Origin: Parasulfitobacter algicola
GTDB lineage: Bacteria > Pseudomonadota > Alphaproteobacteria > Rhodobacterales > Rhodobacteraceae
Length of the DNA stretch: 64,000 bases
Assembly (NCBI RefSeq): GCF_013315265.1
Contig: NZ_JABUFE010000002.1
Coordinates: forward strand, 124,001-188,000
Direction: 5' to 3'
Each line of letters begins with the position of its first letter. Position 1 is the first letter of the stretch. A program made the translations under genes and the position numbers. Shown here in pieces: positions 8,571-17,281 of the stretch. Below the pieces are notes generated by a model that saw only the letters and a list, made by a program, of their open reading frames with translations, did not search any database and was not told the origin of the DNA.

Positions 8571-9896
8571 ATGCGAACCGCACTCAAAATCGCAGGCCTT
8601 ATGCTTGTCAATTTCACAGTATTTTCAGCAATGACGTTTGCAGAAAATCGCATTGATACACAACTCCCGAACGCACCCACATTAGCTGCGTATGGGACAT
8701 ATGCAGTTGGCGTCCAAACGATTGATATCGTCAATCCGGATCAAATCGACATTCTTGGCATTGATCCGGACGCGCCAAAGCCTGACGATTTTCCCCGCTA
8801 TGACCGGCCCTTAAAATTAGAGATATGGTATCCTGCAACACCAGACGCGACGGGTGATACTGCCCTCAGGGCCTTTCTGCGTGACGGCAAAACCCAAGTT
8901 GAATTGCAAGGTAAAGCCCATCGGAATGCTGTGAAATCGGATGGAACATTTCCACTGATCATTATATCGCATGGGTATCCAGGCAATCGGTTTTTACTGT
9001 CCCACCTGGCCGAAAACATAGCGTCTAAGGGATATGTGGTAGTGTCAATTGACCATACAGATTCAACCTATCGTACAAAGGCTGCATTTGGATCGACACT
9101 GGTTAACCGTTCTCTGGATCAGATTTTCACATTGAATGAAATTGACCGCCTGTCGACCGATGATGACTCATTCTTAAATGGTTTGGTTGACGCATCGAAC
9201 ACTGCGCTTATCGGATATTCCATGGGCGGGTACGGCGCCGTGATTACGATGGGCGGCGGTGTGACGCAAAAATCTGTCGACTATGAATGGGGTGGGCCCC
9301 ACGGAACGCTGGCGGTGCATAAAAGCGGGTCAGACAGCCATAACGCACTAACCGACGCACGCATCAAAACGGCCATTGCCTTTGCACCTTGGGGTATGAA
9401 CCGGGACTTCTGGGATGCTGATACTTTAAAGGACATCACATCGCCAATGCTGTTTGTGTCCGGGTCTATCGATGATGTATCGGGGTATGAAAATGGTACC
9501 CGTGCGATATGGTCAGCAGCGATCAATTCTGACCGCGCGCTTTTGACTTATGACAATGCCAATCACAACGCTGCCGCCCCCATGCCTGCACCAAAAGAAG
9601 CTGACAGATTTGATGCGGATTTAGATTTCAATCTTACTGAACACTACAGTGATGCTGTCTGGGACACCGTGCGTATGAACAATATTGCACAGCATTTTGT
9701 CACCGCATGGCTTGGTAAATATCTTAAAGATGACCCTGACATGGACGCCTATCTACAACTTGTACCGAACTCAAACGATGGCGTCTGGGCCAAAACCGAA
9801 AATGGTTCGATCAAGCCGGAACACACTCATTGGACGGGCTTTCCAAACCGCACAGCCAAGGGACTAAGATTTGAGGTTCTATCGGCGGGCGAATAG
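8571..9896 (+). CDS. Secreted alpha/beta-hydrolase (dienelactone hydrolase/PAF-acetylhydrolase-like)
   Basis: A 441-residue exported hydrolase. The N-terminus is a signal peptide with likely cleavage after MTFA (about residue 25). The nucleophile elbow GYSMGGYG gives the catalytic Ser, an oxyanion-type motif is seen in IIISHGYPGNR, and NANHNAAAP near residue 335 could supply the catalytic His. The region around LFVSGSIDDVSGYE fits the acid strand of the fold. Proteins of this layout are annotated as dienelactone hydrolase or platelet-activating-factor acetylhydrolase-like esterases; the substrate cannot be read. It is monocistronic and divergent from the haem-protein gene, and could share its regulator through the intergenic dyad. 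The start ATG begins the signal peptide directly. Confidence 0.8.
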   Translation: MRTALKIAGLMLVNFTVFSAMTFAENRIDTQLPNAPTLAAYGTYAVGVQTIDIVNPDQIDILGIDPDAPKPDDFPRYDRPLKLEIWYPATPDATGDTALRAFLRDGKTQVELQGKAHRNAVKSDGTFPLIIISHGYPGNRFLLSHLAENIASKGYVVVSIDHTDSTYRTKAAFGSTLVNRSLDQIFTLNEIDRLSTDDDSFLNGLVDASNTALIGYSMGGYGAVITMGGGVTQKSVDYEWGGPHGTLAVHKSGSDSHNALTDARIKTAIAFAPWGMNRDFWDADTLKDITSPMLFVSGSIDDVSGYENGTRAIWSAAINSDRALLTYDNANHNAAAPMPAPKEADRFDADLDFNLTEHYSDAVWDTVRMNNIAQHFVTAWLGKYLKDDPDMDAYLQLVPNSNDGVWAKTENGSIKPEHTHWTGFPNRTAKGLRFEVLSAGE

Positions 9897-10048
9897 ATTT
9901 TCCAACGCCTGTTGACCGAACACATACGACACCTGCATGAAATAAATGCTATGTGACGCCGTAAAAATACTGTATACAAATCGTGTTTTAACGGCTGCGG
10001 CATTTTTCGTCGTATTTTTTACAAATATTTTAAAAGAAAGAAATTGAT

Positions 10049-10753
10049 ATGTTTACAAAACCCTCACGACAGGTCGATCGCGTTTTTCTTCATTGCTCTG
10101 CCTCTGATCATGCAAATCATGACAATGTATCAACAATTCGCAGATGGCATATGGATGCCCCCCCAAAAGGTCGCGGCTGGAGCGATATAGGCTATCACTA
10201 TTTCATCCGTAAAAACGGTACTTTGGAAAATGGTCGTTCTTTGGAAAAAACTCCGGCCGCACAAGCTGGGCACAATAAGTCGACAATCGCCATATGCTTG
10301 CACGGTTTGCATGTTTCGAAGTTTACAGAAGCCCAATTTGACCGACTCAAGGAACTTTGCGTTGAGATCAACAATGCCTATGGCGGCCGGGTCACATTTC
10401 ATGGCCATAATGAAGTCGCGGCAAAAGCGTGTCCCGTGTTTGATTACGCAAAAGTGCTGAAACTGGACGATTTTGGCCGCTTGGGGCTAAGCGGGGCGGC
10501 AAAACAAAAAACAAAAACAGTGACTGGCAACAAGCCTGATACCTTTCCCATATTGCGCCAAGGCGATCGTGGATCGGCCGTAATCGAAGCGCAGCGGATG
10601 TTGTTTATCAAACCTGATGGTATTTTCGGCCCTAAAACGGCTGTGGCAGTGCGTGAGTTTCGCACAAAAAATAATCTTGGCCGTGAAGCGATAATTGATC
10701 ATCTGACTTGGAAGGCCCTTCTTGAAACAGCTGTTGTCGAACACTTCGACTGA
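10049..10753 (+). CDS. N-acetylmuramoyl-L-alanine amidase with C-terminal peptidoglycan-binding domain
   Basis: A 234-residue zinc amidase of the Amidase_2 (type 2) family. Zinc ligands are visible as His in VFLHCSAS (about residue 15), and His and Cys in TFHGHNEVAAKACPVFDY (about 116-130). A PG_binding_1 domain follows (QGDRGSAVIEAQRML ... PDGIFGPKTAVAVREF, about 170-225). There is no signal peptide or membrane anchor, so as written the enzyme stays in the cytoplasm, like phage endolysins or gene-transfer-agent lysis enzymes. No other phage gene is adjacent. The start is the first ATG, following an AAAGAAAG stretch, and an inverted repeat follows the stop. It could be an isolated prophage remnant or a domesticated lysin. 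Confidence 0.88.
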   Translation: MFTKPSRQVDRVFLHCSASDHANHDNVSTIRRWHMDAPPKGRGWSDIGYHYFIRKNGTLENGRSLEKTPAAQAGHNKSTIAICLHGLHVSKFTEAQFDRLKELCVEINNAYGGRVTFHGHNEVAAKACPVFDYAKVLKLDDFGRLGLSGAAKQKTKTVTGNKPDTFPILRQGDRGSAVIEAQRMLFIKPDGIFGPKTAVAVREFRTKNNLGREAIIDHLTWKALLETAVVEHFD

Positions 10754-10773
10754 CAATGAAAATCTTTTAAAAC

Positions 10774-10807
10774 AATAGTATGATCTCGATTTCGGGGTCA
10801 TACTATT
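10774..10807. terminator. Inverted repeat after the amidase gene, possible terminator
   Basis: A perfect 10-bp stem, AATAGTATGA with TCATACTATT, and a 14-nt loop start 21 bp after the amidase stop. There is no T-run on the + strand side; on the - strand the stem is followed by GTTTT. It may be a Rho-independent terminator of modest strength or an mRNA-stabilising stem. Confidence 0.5.
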
Positions 10808-10975
10808 AGCTGTGTGAAACGACCCGATGCTTTTTACCCCCTACAGTAACAAGGCCACGGCAAAGTAGTCCCAAGTCTAAAATCAAATAAATATGACCCG
10901 TCTGCTGCGAACAGTGCTTTGCCTGTGCCAAGTTTAACGCTAAGATTGCATAAAATAACATAATGAGCAGGCAAA

Positions 10976-12307
10976 ATGTTGAATTGGGCAAATACCGTGG
11001 CGCTGATTGTGGCGCTGTTTTCTGGGCCGATGTGGGCAAACGCACCGGAACGATCCCTTCGTCCCGAAGCGCGGGCTGTTCAGACAACTGAACCCGTTCG
11101 TTTCCTAGGCGGACGATCTTTGCGACCACATGAAAGACCAACGCTTATCGCAGGCAGCGGTCCGGTGTTGGTACAAACGTCAACATCAAACGCGCGGTTT
11201 GAAAACTGGCTGAAATCATTCAAACGGCGGGCGCGCGCACAAGGGATCAGTGAGCGAACGTTTAATGCTGCCTTTCGTGGGGTAGAGTATTTGCCAGATG
11301 TGATCCGCCGCGATCGCAATCAATCTGAATTCACCAAAACGATCTGGGAATATCTTGATAGCGCGGTTTCGGACACCCGCATTCGAAATGGGCGAAATGC
11401 CTTACGCGAACATGCGCGCGTTCTGGACCAGATCGAGGCACGCTTTGGTGTCGATAAAGAGGTTGTTGTCGCGGTTTGGGGGCTGGAAAGTGCGTATGGC
11501 GAAGTCCGTGGATCAACCCCGATTATCAGTGCGTTGTCGACGCTGGCCTTTGACGGGCGGCGTGGAAAGTTTTTCGAAGAACAGCTGATTGCTGCTTTGA
11601 AAATCATTCAGAACGGCGATGTAAATGCGCAAAATATGACCGGAAGTTGGGCCGGTGCCATGGGCCACACACAATTTATTCCAACATCCTACCTTGCCTA
11701 TGCGGTTGATTTTCGTGGCGATGGCAAACGCGATATCTGGTCTGATGATCCCACTGATGCCTTGGCATCAACAGCCGCTTATCTTGCGCGATTTGGTTGG
11801 GTAAAAGGAAGACCATGGGGGGTCGAAGTCAAGCTGCCAAGGGGCTTTGATTACAGCCAAGCCAATCGCAGCATCAAGAAAAGACCAAGCCAATGGGCCG
11901 CCATTGGCGTGCGTGGCATGGATGGCAAACCGGTCCCAGACCATGGATCAGCATCCATTCTTTTGCCCGCAGGCGCGCGCGGCGCGGCTTTCATGATCTT
12001 CAAGAATTTTGATGTAATCGAACGCTATAATACGGCTGATGCCTATGTGATCGGCGTTGGACACCTAAGCGACCGTATTGGTGGTGGCCCCGCGATCCAG
12101 ACGGCCTGGCCGCTTGGCGATCGATCTTTGAAATTTGCGGAACGCAAAGAACTTCAGCTAAGACTGACGCGCCGTGGTTTTAACACCCAAGGCGTTGACG
12201 GTCGGATTGGGCCCAAGACTGTGGCGGCCATCCGAGCCTTTCAAAAATCAATCGGTGTAGTACCTGATGGATACGCATCATTGGATATTCTAAAGCGCCT
12301 GCGCTGA
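10976..12307 (+). CDS. Lytic murein transglycosylase (MltB-like) with C-terminal peptidoglycan-binding domain
   Basis: A 443-residue periplasmic enzyme that cleaves the MurNAc-GlcNAc bond with 1,6-anhydro product formation. A signal peptide at the N-terminus ends at about MWANA. The SLT/MltB-type catalytic core is clear: VAVWGLESAYGEVRGSTP contains the catalytic Glu, followed by SWAGAMGHTQFIPTSYLAYA and GDGKRDIWSDDPTDALAS. The C-terminal 60 residues form a PG_binding_1 domain (LTRRGFNTQGVDGRIGPKTV). Lack of an N-terminal lipobox Cys suggests a soluble periplasmic form. It follows the amidase gene at 222 bp in the same direction but behind an inverted repeat, so it is probably transcribed separately. 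A strong bidirectional hairpin follows. Confidence 0.92.
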   Translation: MLNWANTVALIVALFSGPMWANAPERSLRPEARAVQTTEPVRFLGGRSLRPHERPTLIAGSGPVLVQTSTSNARFENWLKSFKRRARAQGISERTFNAAFRGVEYLPDVIRRDRNQSEFTKTIWEYLDSAVSDTRIRNGRNALREHARVLDQIEARFGVDKEVVVAVWGLESAYGEVRGSTPIISALSTLAFDGRRGKFFEEQLIAALKIIQNGDVNAQNMTGSWAGAMGHTQFIPTSYLAYAVDFRGDGKRDIWSDDPTDALASTAAYLARFGWVKGRPWGVEVKLPRGFDYSQANRSIKKRPSQWAAIGVRGMDGKPVPDHGSASILLPAGARGAAFMIFKNFDVIERYNTADAYVIGVGHLSDRIGGGPAIQTAWPLGDRSLKFAERKELQLRLTRRGFNTQGVDGRIGPKTVAAIRAFQKSIGVVPDGYASLDILKRLR

Positions 12308-12313
12308 TACCAA

Positions 12314-12345
12314 ATCTGCCCGCCGGTTCTAATCAGCGGGCAGAT
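12314..12345. terminator. Bidirectional terminator between transglycosylase and dabA
   Basis: Perfect 10-bp stem ATCTGCCCGC / GCGGGCAGAT with a 12-nt loop, exactly between two convergent genes. The GC-rich stem and flanking AT-rich sequence fit a shared Rho-independent terminator, although the T-runs are short and interrupted. Confidence 0.7.
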
Positions 12346-12357
12346 ATATATTGCCTA

Positions 12358-14754
12358 TTAAGCGGCGATAAAAGATGCCGTTTTCAAGTCATCTTGCACG
12401 TATTCTTGCCATTTTAAATCACTAACATAACGCCACGCCATGCGACCCATGTCATCCATTGCAAACAAATGCAGCCAGCCATTGTCAAACAGGTCCCGAA
12501 CCCCTTGATGGCGCTGCAAAATATCGTTCATCGCATCGCGCGGTGCTTCGATCACAACATTTAAACGCAATGGATCATGTGCATAATTTTCACCATCGTG
12601 AACCGATTGCCAAGGTAGTCCGGCTCGCATGACACCTCCATTGCCCTCAACAACACCAATGCCACCAGTGATATTATGCAACAATTTGTTGCCCGCGCCA
12701 AACGTGTCCGGCGCAACGGTTGAGCCATAATATTGCAGGCTGATCCAACTGGCCACAACAACCGGGGCTGTCATGATCAACTCAAGTACGTTGAAATCAC
12801 TGTCCTTTTTCCAATCATAACTATGCAGAAACGCCTGCCCCTTTAATTGCGTGCCATGGCTGCGATGCCGCGGCGCTGCGATAAACGCATTACAACCCGC
12901 AAGCCCCCATTCCGGGCGCACTTCGGCCCAGTCCAAGGCACGTTGCAAAACATCGCCATCGGTCTTTGCCCGCGCCAGTCGCAACGACCGCTCAGCCCTG
13001 GCCGCCTTGCCTGCTGAATTTAACCAAGACCGCAGTTCATCCAGTGCTTTCGCTGCATTATGGTCGATGAATATATCGCCATCATAAAGTGTCACCACGT
13101 CCGTCGTTGTATCGTGTAATGCAGGAACAAAGATTGTATCGTCCGGTATGATAATTTGGCGCGCTGCAAGCAATCCACGCACAGTGTCATCATTCAATAT
13201 TCCAGCCAGAAGTCTTGCGTTGACATCGCCCGAATAGCCACCGCACGCACCGCAATGCAAAGCGCTTTCATGGGCATTATTTGTAACATTTGCACCGTGT
13301 CCTGCCAAAACGACCAGTGGCGCAAAAGTTTCGGTCAACGACATCGCATTCAAGATCGTTTCGGCCATATCTGCCTTGGATATTGCATCAAGGTCCGGAC
13401 TAAATTGTGGTGCGGGTTGGATGTTGGTTGAACGGTTGTTCAAACTAAAACTGTCGCGTAGCAGTTTGCCAGCGTAAAGCGGACCCGTTGCTTCGACAAA
13501 AGCAAAAGAAGATACGGCAGCCAGTTTAAATCTGCCCCATGCCCGTTGTGCACGGGCATTGATCCGTGCGGCCCAATCCTCTTCGGAATGCCAATTGCCG
13601 CCCGACACAGACGACACGCCGGGTTTTAAAAGCACTGGCAAGCGCGCTTCTTCAATATCAGATGCGAACTGCTTGTGATGGGCCGTTAGACCAAAAAAAC
13701 CTGCAAATCCAATGGTTTCAATTTGCGTATCCTGAGCCTCTAAAGCGCGGCGGAAAACTTCGGACCGAACATCAATACAAAACGCAGCCTGTACTTTGGG
13801 CCGTTCCGAAGCAGGTTGATGAGATGTTACAATCAATGCGTTTGACAGCCGCCTTTGTCCCGCACGTTCGGCTGCGTCTTGAAGAATAACTGCCACAATC
13901 TGATCTTGTGATGGCGCCAAAGCCGTTGCGTGTTCGGCACGTGCCTTGATCCAATCTGCGCTGATTTGATCTTTATATTGCTCAAATAATGCAACCTCCC
14001 ACACCAGTGAAATGGCCAGAAGATCGCGCAAAGTATCATCGGTTTTACCCTCAAGCCCCGTTTGCCATGACAAATAGCGCGCATATTGCGCCCATCCGCC
14101 AAGCATCATCAGTTGTTGGTGGAAATATGTCTGACATTCAGCTTCTGTCAGCCCCAGGGTTTGAGTCATTTGGAAAATGGCATCTTTTGTATTGTCAGGT
14201 AATCCCGCGACTGTGGTTCTGAAGCCGCTCAATCCCCGTATATCTGGGGTTAGATCATACTGCGCAAACTGACACCACGCGGGCCAGGCGCCGGTTTTGT
14301 CGGCGTCACCCCAAAGGGCTTGTCCCTTATCAAAATAGCCCGCCGCCCATGCGCCAATCCGATCTGTCACAATCGCGGTCCAATCTATGCCAGACGCTTT
14401 CGATGCCAATTCTGTAATTGTTGGAACCGCATTCGGCTGTGATGACATCGACTGCGCAGCACTTTTTAAAGCATCCACAGTTTGTGGCTTTTGACCGAAA
14501 TCCGCAGCTGTCAACGCATCCAATAAATCGACATCGGTTATTGCACCGGATTGGATTTTATCAAGATACCATTTCTTGGGCATCGTCACGGGCGTACCGG
14601 CCACACGCGCCAAAAGCGCTGTAGTGTCTGCCAGATTTTGCCCTGATTGACCCAAAAATGGATTAACGGCAACTGTTGCAGCCAATGGCCAGGCAGGTGG
14701 GATAGCATTGCAAGCCTGTTCAGCAACATTCAGAATGTTTGCAGTGTTTGTCAT
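12358..14754 (-). CDS. dabA: DabA-type inorganic carbon transporter subunit (DUF2309/UPF0753)
   Basis: Cytoplasmic, beta-carbonic-anhydrase-like subunit of the DAB inorganic carbon accumulation pump, about 798 residues. In characterised DabA a zinc site is built from Cys and Asp of one motif and His and Cys of another. Both are present here: AAFCIDVRSEVFRRALE near residue 330, and LAGHGANVTNNAHESALHCG near 490. ATG at 14754 is preferred to the TTG two codons upstream because AAGGA lies 8-9 nt before it. The gene begins 15 nt after the dabB stop, so the two form an operon. The known role is energy-coupled, vectorial hydration of CO2 to bicarbonate; in a heterotroph this would feed carboxylases when CO2 is scarce. 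Confidence 0.93.
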   Translation of the reverse strand: MTNTANILNVAEQACNAIPPAWPLAATVAVNPFLGQSGQNLADTTALLARVAGTPVTMPKKWYLDKIQSGAITDVDLLDALTAADFGQKPQTVDALKSAAQSMSSQPNAVPTITELASKASGIDWTAIVTDRIGAWAAGYFDKGQALWGDADKTGAWPAWCQFAQYDLTPDIRGLSGFRTTVAGLPDNTKDAIFQMTQTLGLTEAECQTYFHQQLMMLGGWAQYARYLSWQTGLEGKTDDTLRDLLAISLVWEVALFEQYKDQISADWIKARAEHATALAPSQDQIVAVILQDAAERAGQRRLSNALIVTSHQPASERPKVQAAFCIDVRSEVFRRALEAQDTQIETIGFAGFFGLTAHHKQFASDIEEARLPVLLKPGVSSVSGGNWHSEEDWAARINARAQRAWGRFKLAAVSSFAFVEATGPLYAGKLLRDSFSLNNRSTNIQPAPQFSPDLDAISKADMAETILNAMSLTETFAPLVVLAGHGANVTNNAHESALHCGACGGYSGDVNARLLAGILNDDTVRGLLAARQIIIPDDTIFVPALHDTTTDVVTLYDGDIFIDHNAAKALDELRSWLNSAGKAARAERSLRLARAKTDGDVLQRALDWAEVRPEWGLAGCNAFIAAPRHRSHGTQLKGQAFLHSYDWKKDSDFNVLELIMTAPVVVASWISLQYYGSTVAPDTFGAGNKLLHNITGGIGVVEGNGGVMRAGLPWQSVHDGENYAHDPLRLNVVIEAPRDAMNDILQRHQGVRDLFDNGWLHLFAMDDMGRMAWRYVSDLKWQEYVQDDLKTASFIAA

Positions 14755-14769
14755 ATCCAAATTCCTTTC

Positions 14770-16305
14770 TTAAACTGACTTACGCAGCGACCAGGCCCAA
14801 ACAAGCCGGTCAAAAGCAGCCGTGACATAAAACCCGTTTGTTGCATGTATCCGCAGATGCCGAGCCCATGGCTTATGGGCCCAAAGCGGCAACATCGCTT
14901 GGGCAACGGCAATCAGACCAAAGCTGCCAACGGCCAAAACGATCATTGTCCATTCCAACGCCCCAGGTTGTGGTGTGGCCGGAAATGTTTCTGCCATGGC
15001 CCATTCCGCACCCGTTTGCAGCGTGAAATAGCCAAGCGCAGCCGCCAATGAATACATCACTGTCTTGCGCATCAGGCGATAGGGTGCCGCCCCCGCCATG
15101 CCTTGCGCCAAAAGATACGCGACGCCAAAGATCAAGATAGCCCCAAGCGCTATGGTCTGGGCCGATTTATCAGCAAAGCCAAATGGCACTGCAAGCAGTG
15201 CGTAAATGGCGATCGCAATGGCAAAAGCCTTGGTCACGGCCCACACGTTGGGCACGGCAATCGGCCCGGGCCGGTGTAAATCCGTAACAATCCGCACAGC
15301 ACCACCCGACGATAAAAAGGCATGTGCTTTGTACAGTGAATGCGCTACGATATGCAGCAACGCTAGCGGAAAAAGCGCCAAACCACATTGCATGATCATA
15401 AAACCCATTTGGGCAATGGTTGACCAAGCCAAAGATGTTTTTACAGCAGACTGCGTCAACATGACGATACCGCCAAACAGTGCAGTAAAGCCACCAATCA
15501 TGACCAGAAATGCCATGACCCATGGGGCCAACACCAGAACATCCGCAAATCTTAGCAGTAAAAATCCACCTGCATTAATGACACCAGCGTGCAGCAAGGC
15601 TGATACAGGCGTTGGGGTTTCCATCACCTCTGTCAGCCACCCATGCGTCGGGAATTGAGCCGATTTCAGCAAAGCTGCAATGGCCAAAAAGCCGACTGCC
15701 CAAACAACCGTTTGCGGTGCATTGCCTGTCTTGGCAGCGCTAATAATTTCAGAAATATTTCCGGTGCCATACCCTATTGCCAGCAAGAAGAAAGCTGCAA
15801 TTACCGCGATATCGGAAAGCCGAGATACGACAAATTTTTTCCGCGCAGCCCGCTGTGCGCCTGTACGATCCGCATAAAACAAAAGCAATTTTTGTAGGAA
15901 AAAGCTGGTTGCGATCCATGCGGCACCAAGTTGGATCAGATGATCTGACTGAACCAGCATCAATACCGACGCCAAAGTCGCACACATCCAGGCAGTAAAG
16001 GGGCCTTGACGTGGTTCACCATCAAGATACGTCGCTGCATACCGCAAAACGATCCATCCGACAAAAGACACAAGCATCAGCATGATCGCACTTAGCAAAT
16101 CCAACCGCGTTGGAAGGATCAGGTATGGGCTTGCTCCGGGCCCCATCCATATCAGTACACCAAACGAAGTAACGGCAACTAGAAGTGCAAAAAACGCTGC
16201 CCCTTCGGCCAGTTGTGACCACCATTTTTCAGATCTGACGCATAAAACAGCTGTCAGCAATAGGGCAATCGGTGCAATAAGTGGAAGAAGATAGGCAGTT
16301 GTCAT
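14770..16305 (-). CDS. dabB: DabB-type membrane subunit (NuoL/MrpA-like proton-conducting antiporter family)
   Basis: Polytopic membrane protein of 511 residues and partner of DabA. It belongs to the proton-conducting NADH dehydrogenase subunit 5/Mrp family; the hallmark region LTEVMETPTPVSALLHAG with its conserved Lys/His/Glu-rich surroundings is visible near residue 225-245. About a dozen hydrophobic segments cover the chain. The 511-residue size is close to DabB and well short of full NuoL. The ATG at 16305 is favoured over one four codons upstream by a GGGA about 6 nt before it. It is the first gene of the dabBA unit, and the divergent LysR gene lies about 110 bp upstream, suggesting direct control. 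Confidence 0.92.
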   Translation of the reverse strand: MTTAYLLPLIAPIALLLTAVLCVRSEKWWSQLAEGAAFFALLVAVTSFGVLIWMGPGASPYLILPTRLDLLSAIMLMLVSFVGWIVLRYAATYLDGEPRQGPFTAWMCATLASVLMLVQSDHLIQLGAAWIATSFFLQKLLLFYADRTGAQRAARKKFVVSRLSDIAVIAAFFLLAIGYGTGNISEIISAAKTGNAPQTVVWAVGFLAIAALLKSAQFPTHGWLTEVMETPTPVSALLHAGVINAGGFLLLRFADVLVLAPWVMAFLVMIGGFTALFGGIVMLTQSAVKTSLAWSTIAQMGFMIMQCGLALFPLALLHIVAHSLYKAHAFLSSGGAVRIVTDLHRPGPIAVPNVWAVTKAFAIAIAIYALLAVPFGFADKSAQTIALGAILIFGVAYLLAQGMAGAAPYRLMRKTVMYSLAAALGYFTLQTGAEWAMAETFPATPQPGALEWTMIVLAVGSFGLIAVAQAMLPLWAHKPWARHLRIHATNGFYVTAAFDRLVWAWSLRKSV

Positions 16306-16358
16306 ATCGGATCCCATTCATTTGTAAAATCGGCTTGGATCAGATGTAGAGCATCAAA

Positions 16359-16377
16359 ATGCATAAATTAAATACAT
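16359..16377. promoter_or_regulatory. Imperfect dyad in dabB/LysR intergenic region
   Basis: The sequence ATGCAT-AAATTAA-ATACAT is a near-palindrome lying midway between the divergent dabB and LysR starts. LysR regulators usually bind an AT-rich dyad in such a position. No exact T-N11-A claim is made; the call is positional. Confidence 0.4.
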
Positions 16378-16412
16378 TGTTATTCATCATTCATTCTGTT
16401 TAATAGAACGTT

Positions 16413-17279
16413 ATGGCATCATTGAATTATAATCACCTACGTTACTTCTGGGCAGTTGCACACGATGGGAATTTGACCCGCACCGCAGAAAAACTAAACC
16501 TGTCGCAATCTGCGCTTTCTGTTCAGATACGCAAGCTTGAAGATCGTTTAGGCCACCCCTTGTTCGAAAGACGCGGTAGACAGCTGCATCTGACCGAAGC
16601 AGGGCGTATTGCGTTGGATCATGCAGATACTATTTTCGCAGTCGGCGATGAATTACTGGGAACATTGAATGAAACAGGGCGTGCCCGGAATGCATTGCGC
16701 GTTGGCGCATTGGCTACGTTATCGCGTAATTTCCAACTGCAGTTCCTAAGGCCGCTGCTTGGCCGCAATGATATTGAGCTGGACTTGAAATCCGGAAGTT
16801 TAACCGAACTTTTAATGGCCCTTAAAGCGCTTCAGATCGATGTGGTTCTGACCAATCAGGCCACTGACAGTGACGGCACGACGTCATTCATATCGCATAA
16901 ATTGTCCGAACAGCAGGTTAGCCTGATCGGTACGCCGTCACGCTTTGACAAACCACGGAAGTTGCAACACATGCTTGCAACCCATCCTATTTTAGTACCC
17001 ACAAAGAACAGCGCACTTAGACGCGATTTTGATGCTTTGACCGATCGGCTTGGGATACGGCCCATCATCGCAGCCGAGGTTGACGATATGGCAATGCTGC
17101 GGCTTTTGACCCGCCAGGACATCGGCCTTGCTGTACTGCCGCCCATCGTTGTGCAGGACGAATTAAAATCAGGCGAATTGGTCGAAATCGCCCCTTTGGA
17201 TGGAATGTCGGAAAGTTTTTACGCAATCACACTGGATCGCCGCTTTCCAAATCCCACCCTGAAAGACTTGCTGTCCTAG
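16413..17279 (+). CDS. LysR-family transcriptional regulator (NhaR-like)
   Basis: A 288-residue LysR-type regulator. The N-terminal winged helix-turn-helix is clear (residues 5-65, NLTRTAEKLNLSQSALSVQI), followed by a substrate-binding domain starting near 90 (ALRVGALATLSRNFQLQFL). The opening NYNHLRYFW and the fold of the effector domain resemble NhaR, the LysR regulator associated with Na+/H+ antiporters, more than CbbR. It is divergent from dabBA with a dyad in the short spacer, so it most likely regulates the pump in response to an ionic, pH or carbon signal; that is inference. It is convergent with the OmpA-type gene, and the two stops are only a few bases apart. Confidence 0.9.
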   Translation: MASLNYNHLRYFWAVAHDGNLTRTAEKLNLSQSALSVQIRKLEDRLGHPLFERRGRQLHLTEAGRIALDHADTIFAVGDELLGTLNETGRARNALRVGALATLSRNFQLQFLRPLLGRNDIELDLKSGSLTELLMALKALQIDVVLTNQATDSDGTTSFISHKLSEQQVSLIGTPSRFDKPRKLQHMLATHPILVPTKNSALRRDFDALTDRLGIRPIIAAEVDDMAMLRLLTRQDIGLAVLPPIVVQDELKSGELVEIAPLDGMSESFYAITLDRRFPNPTLKDLLS

Positions 17280-17281
17280 GA

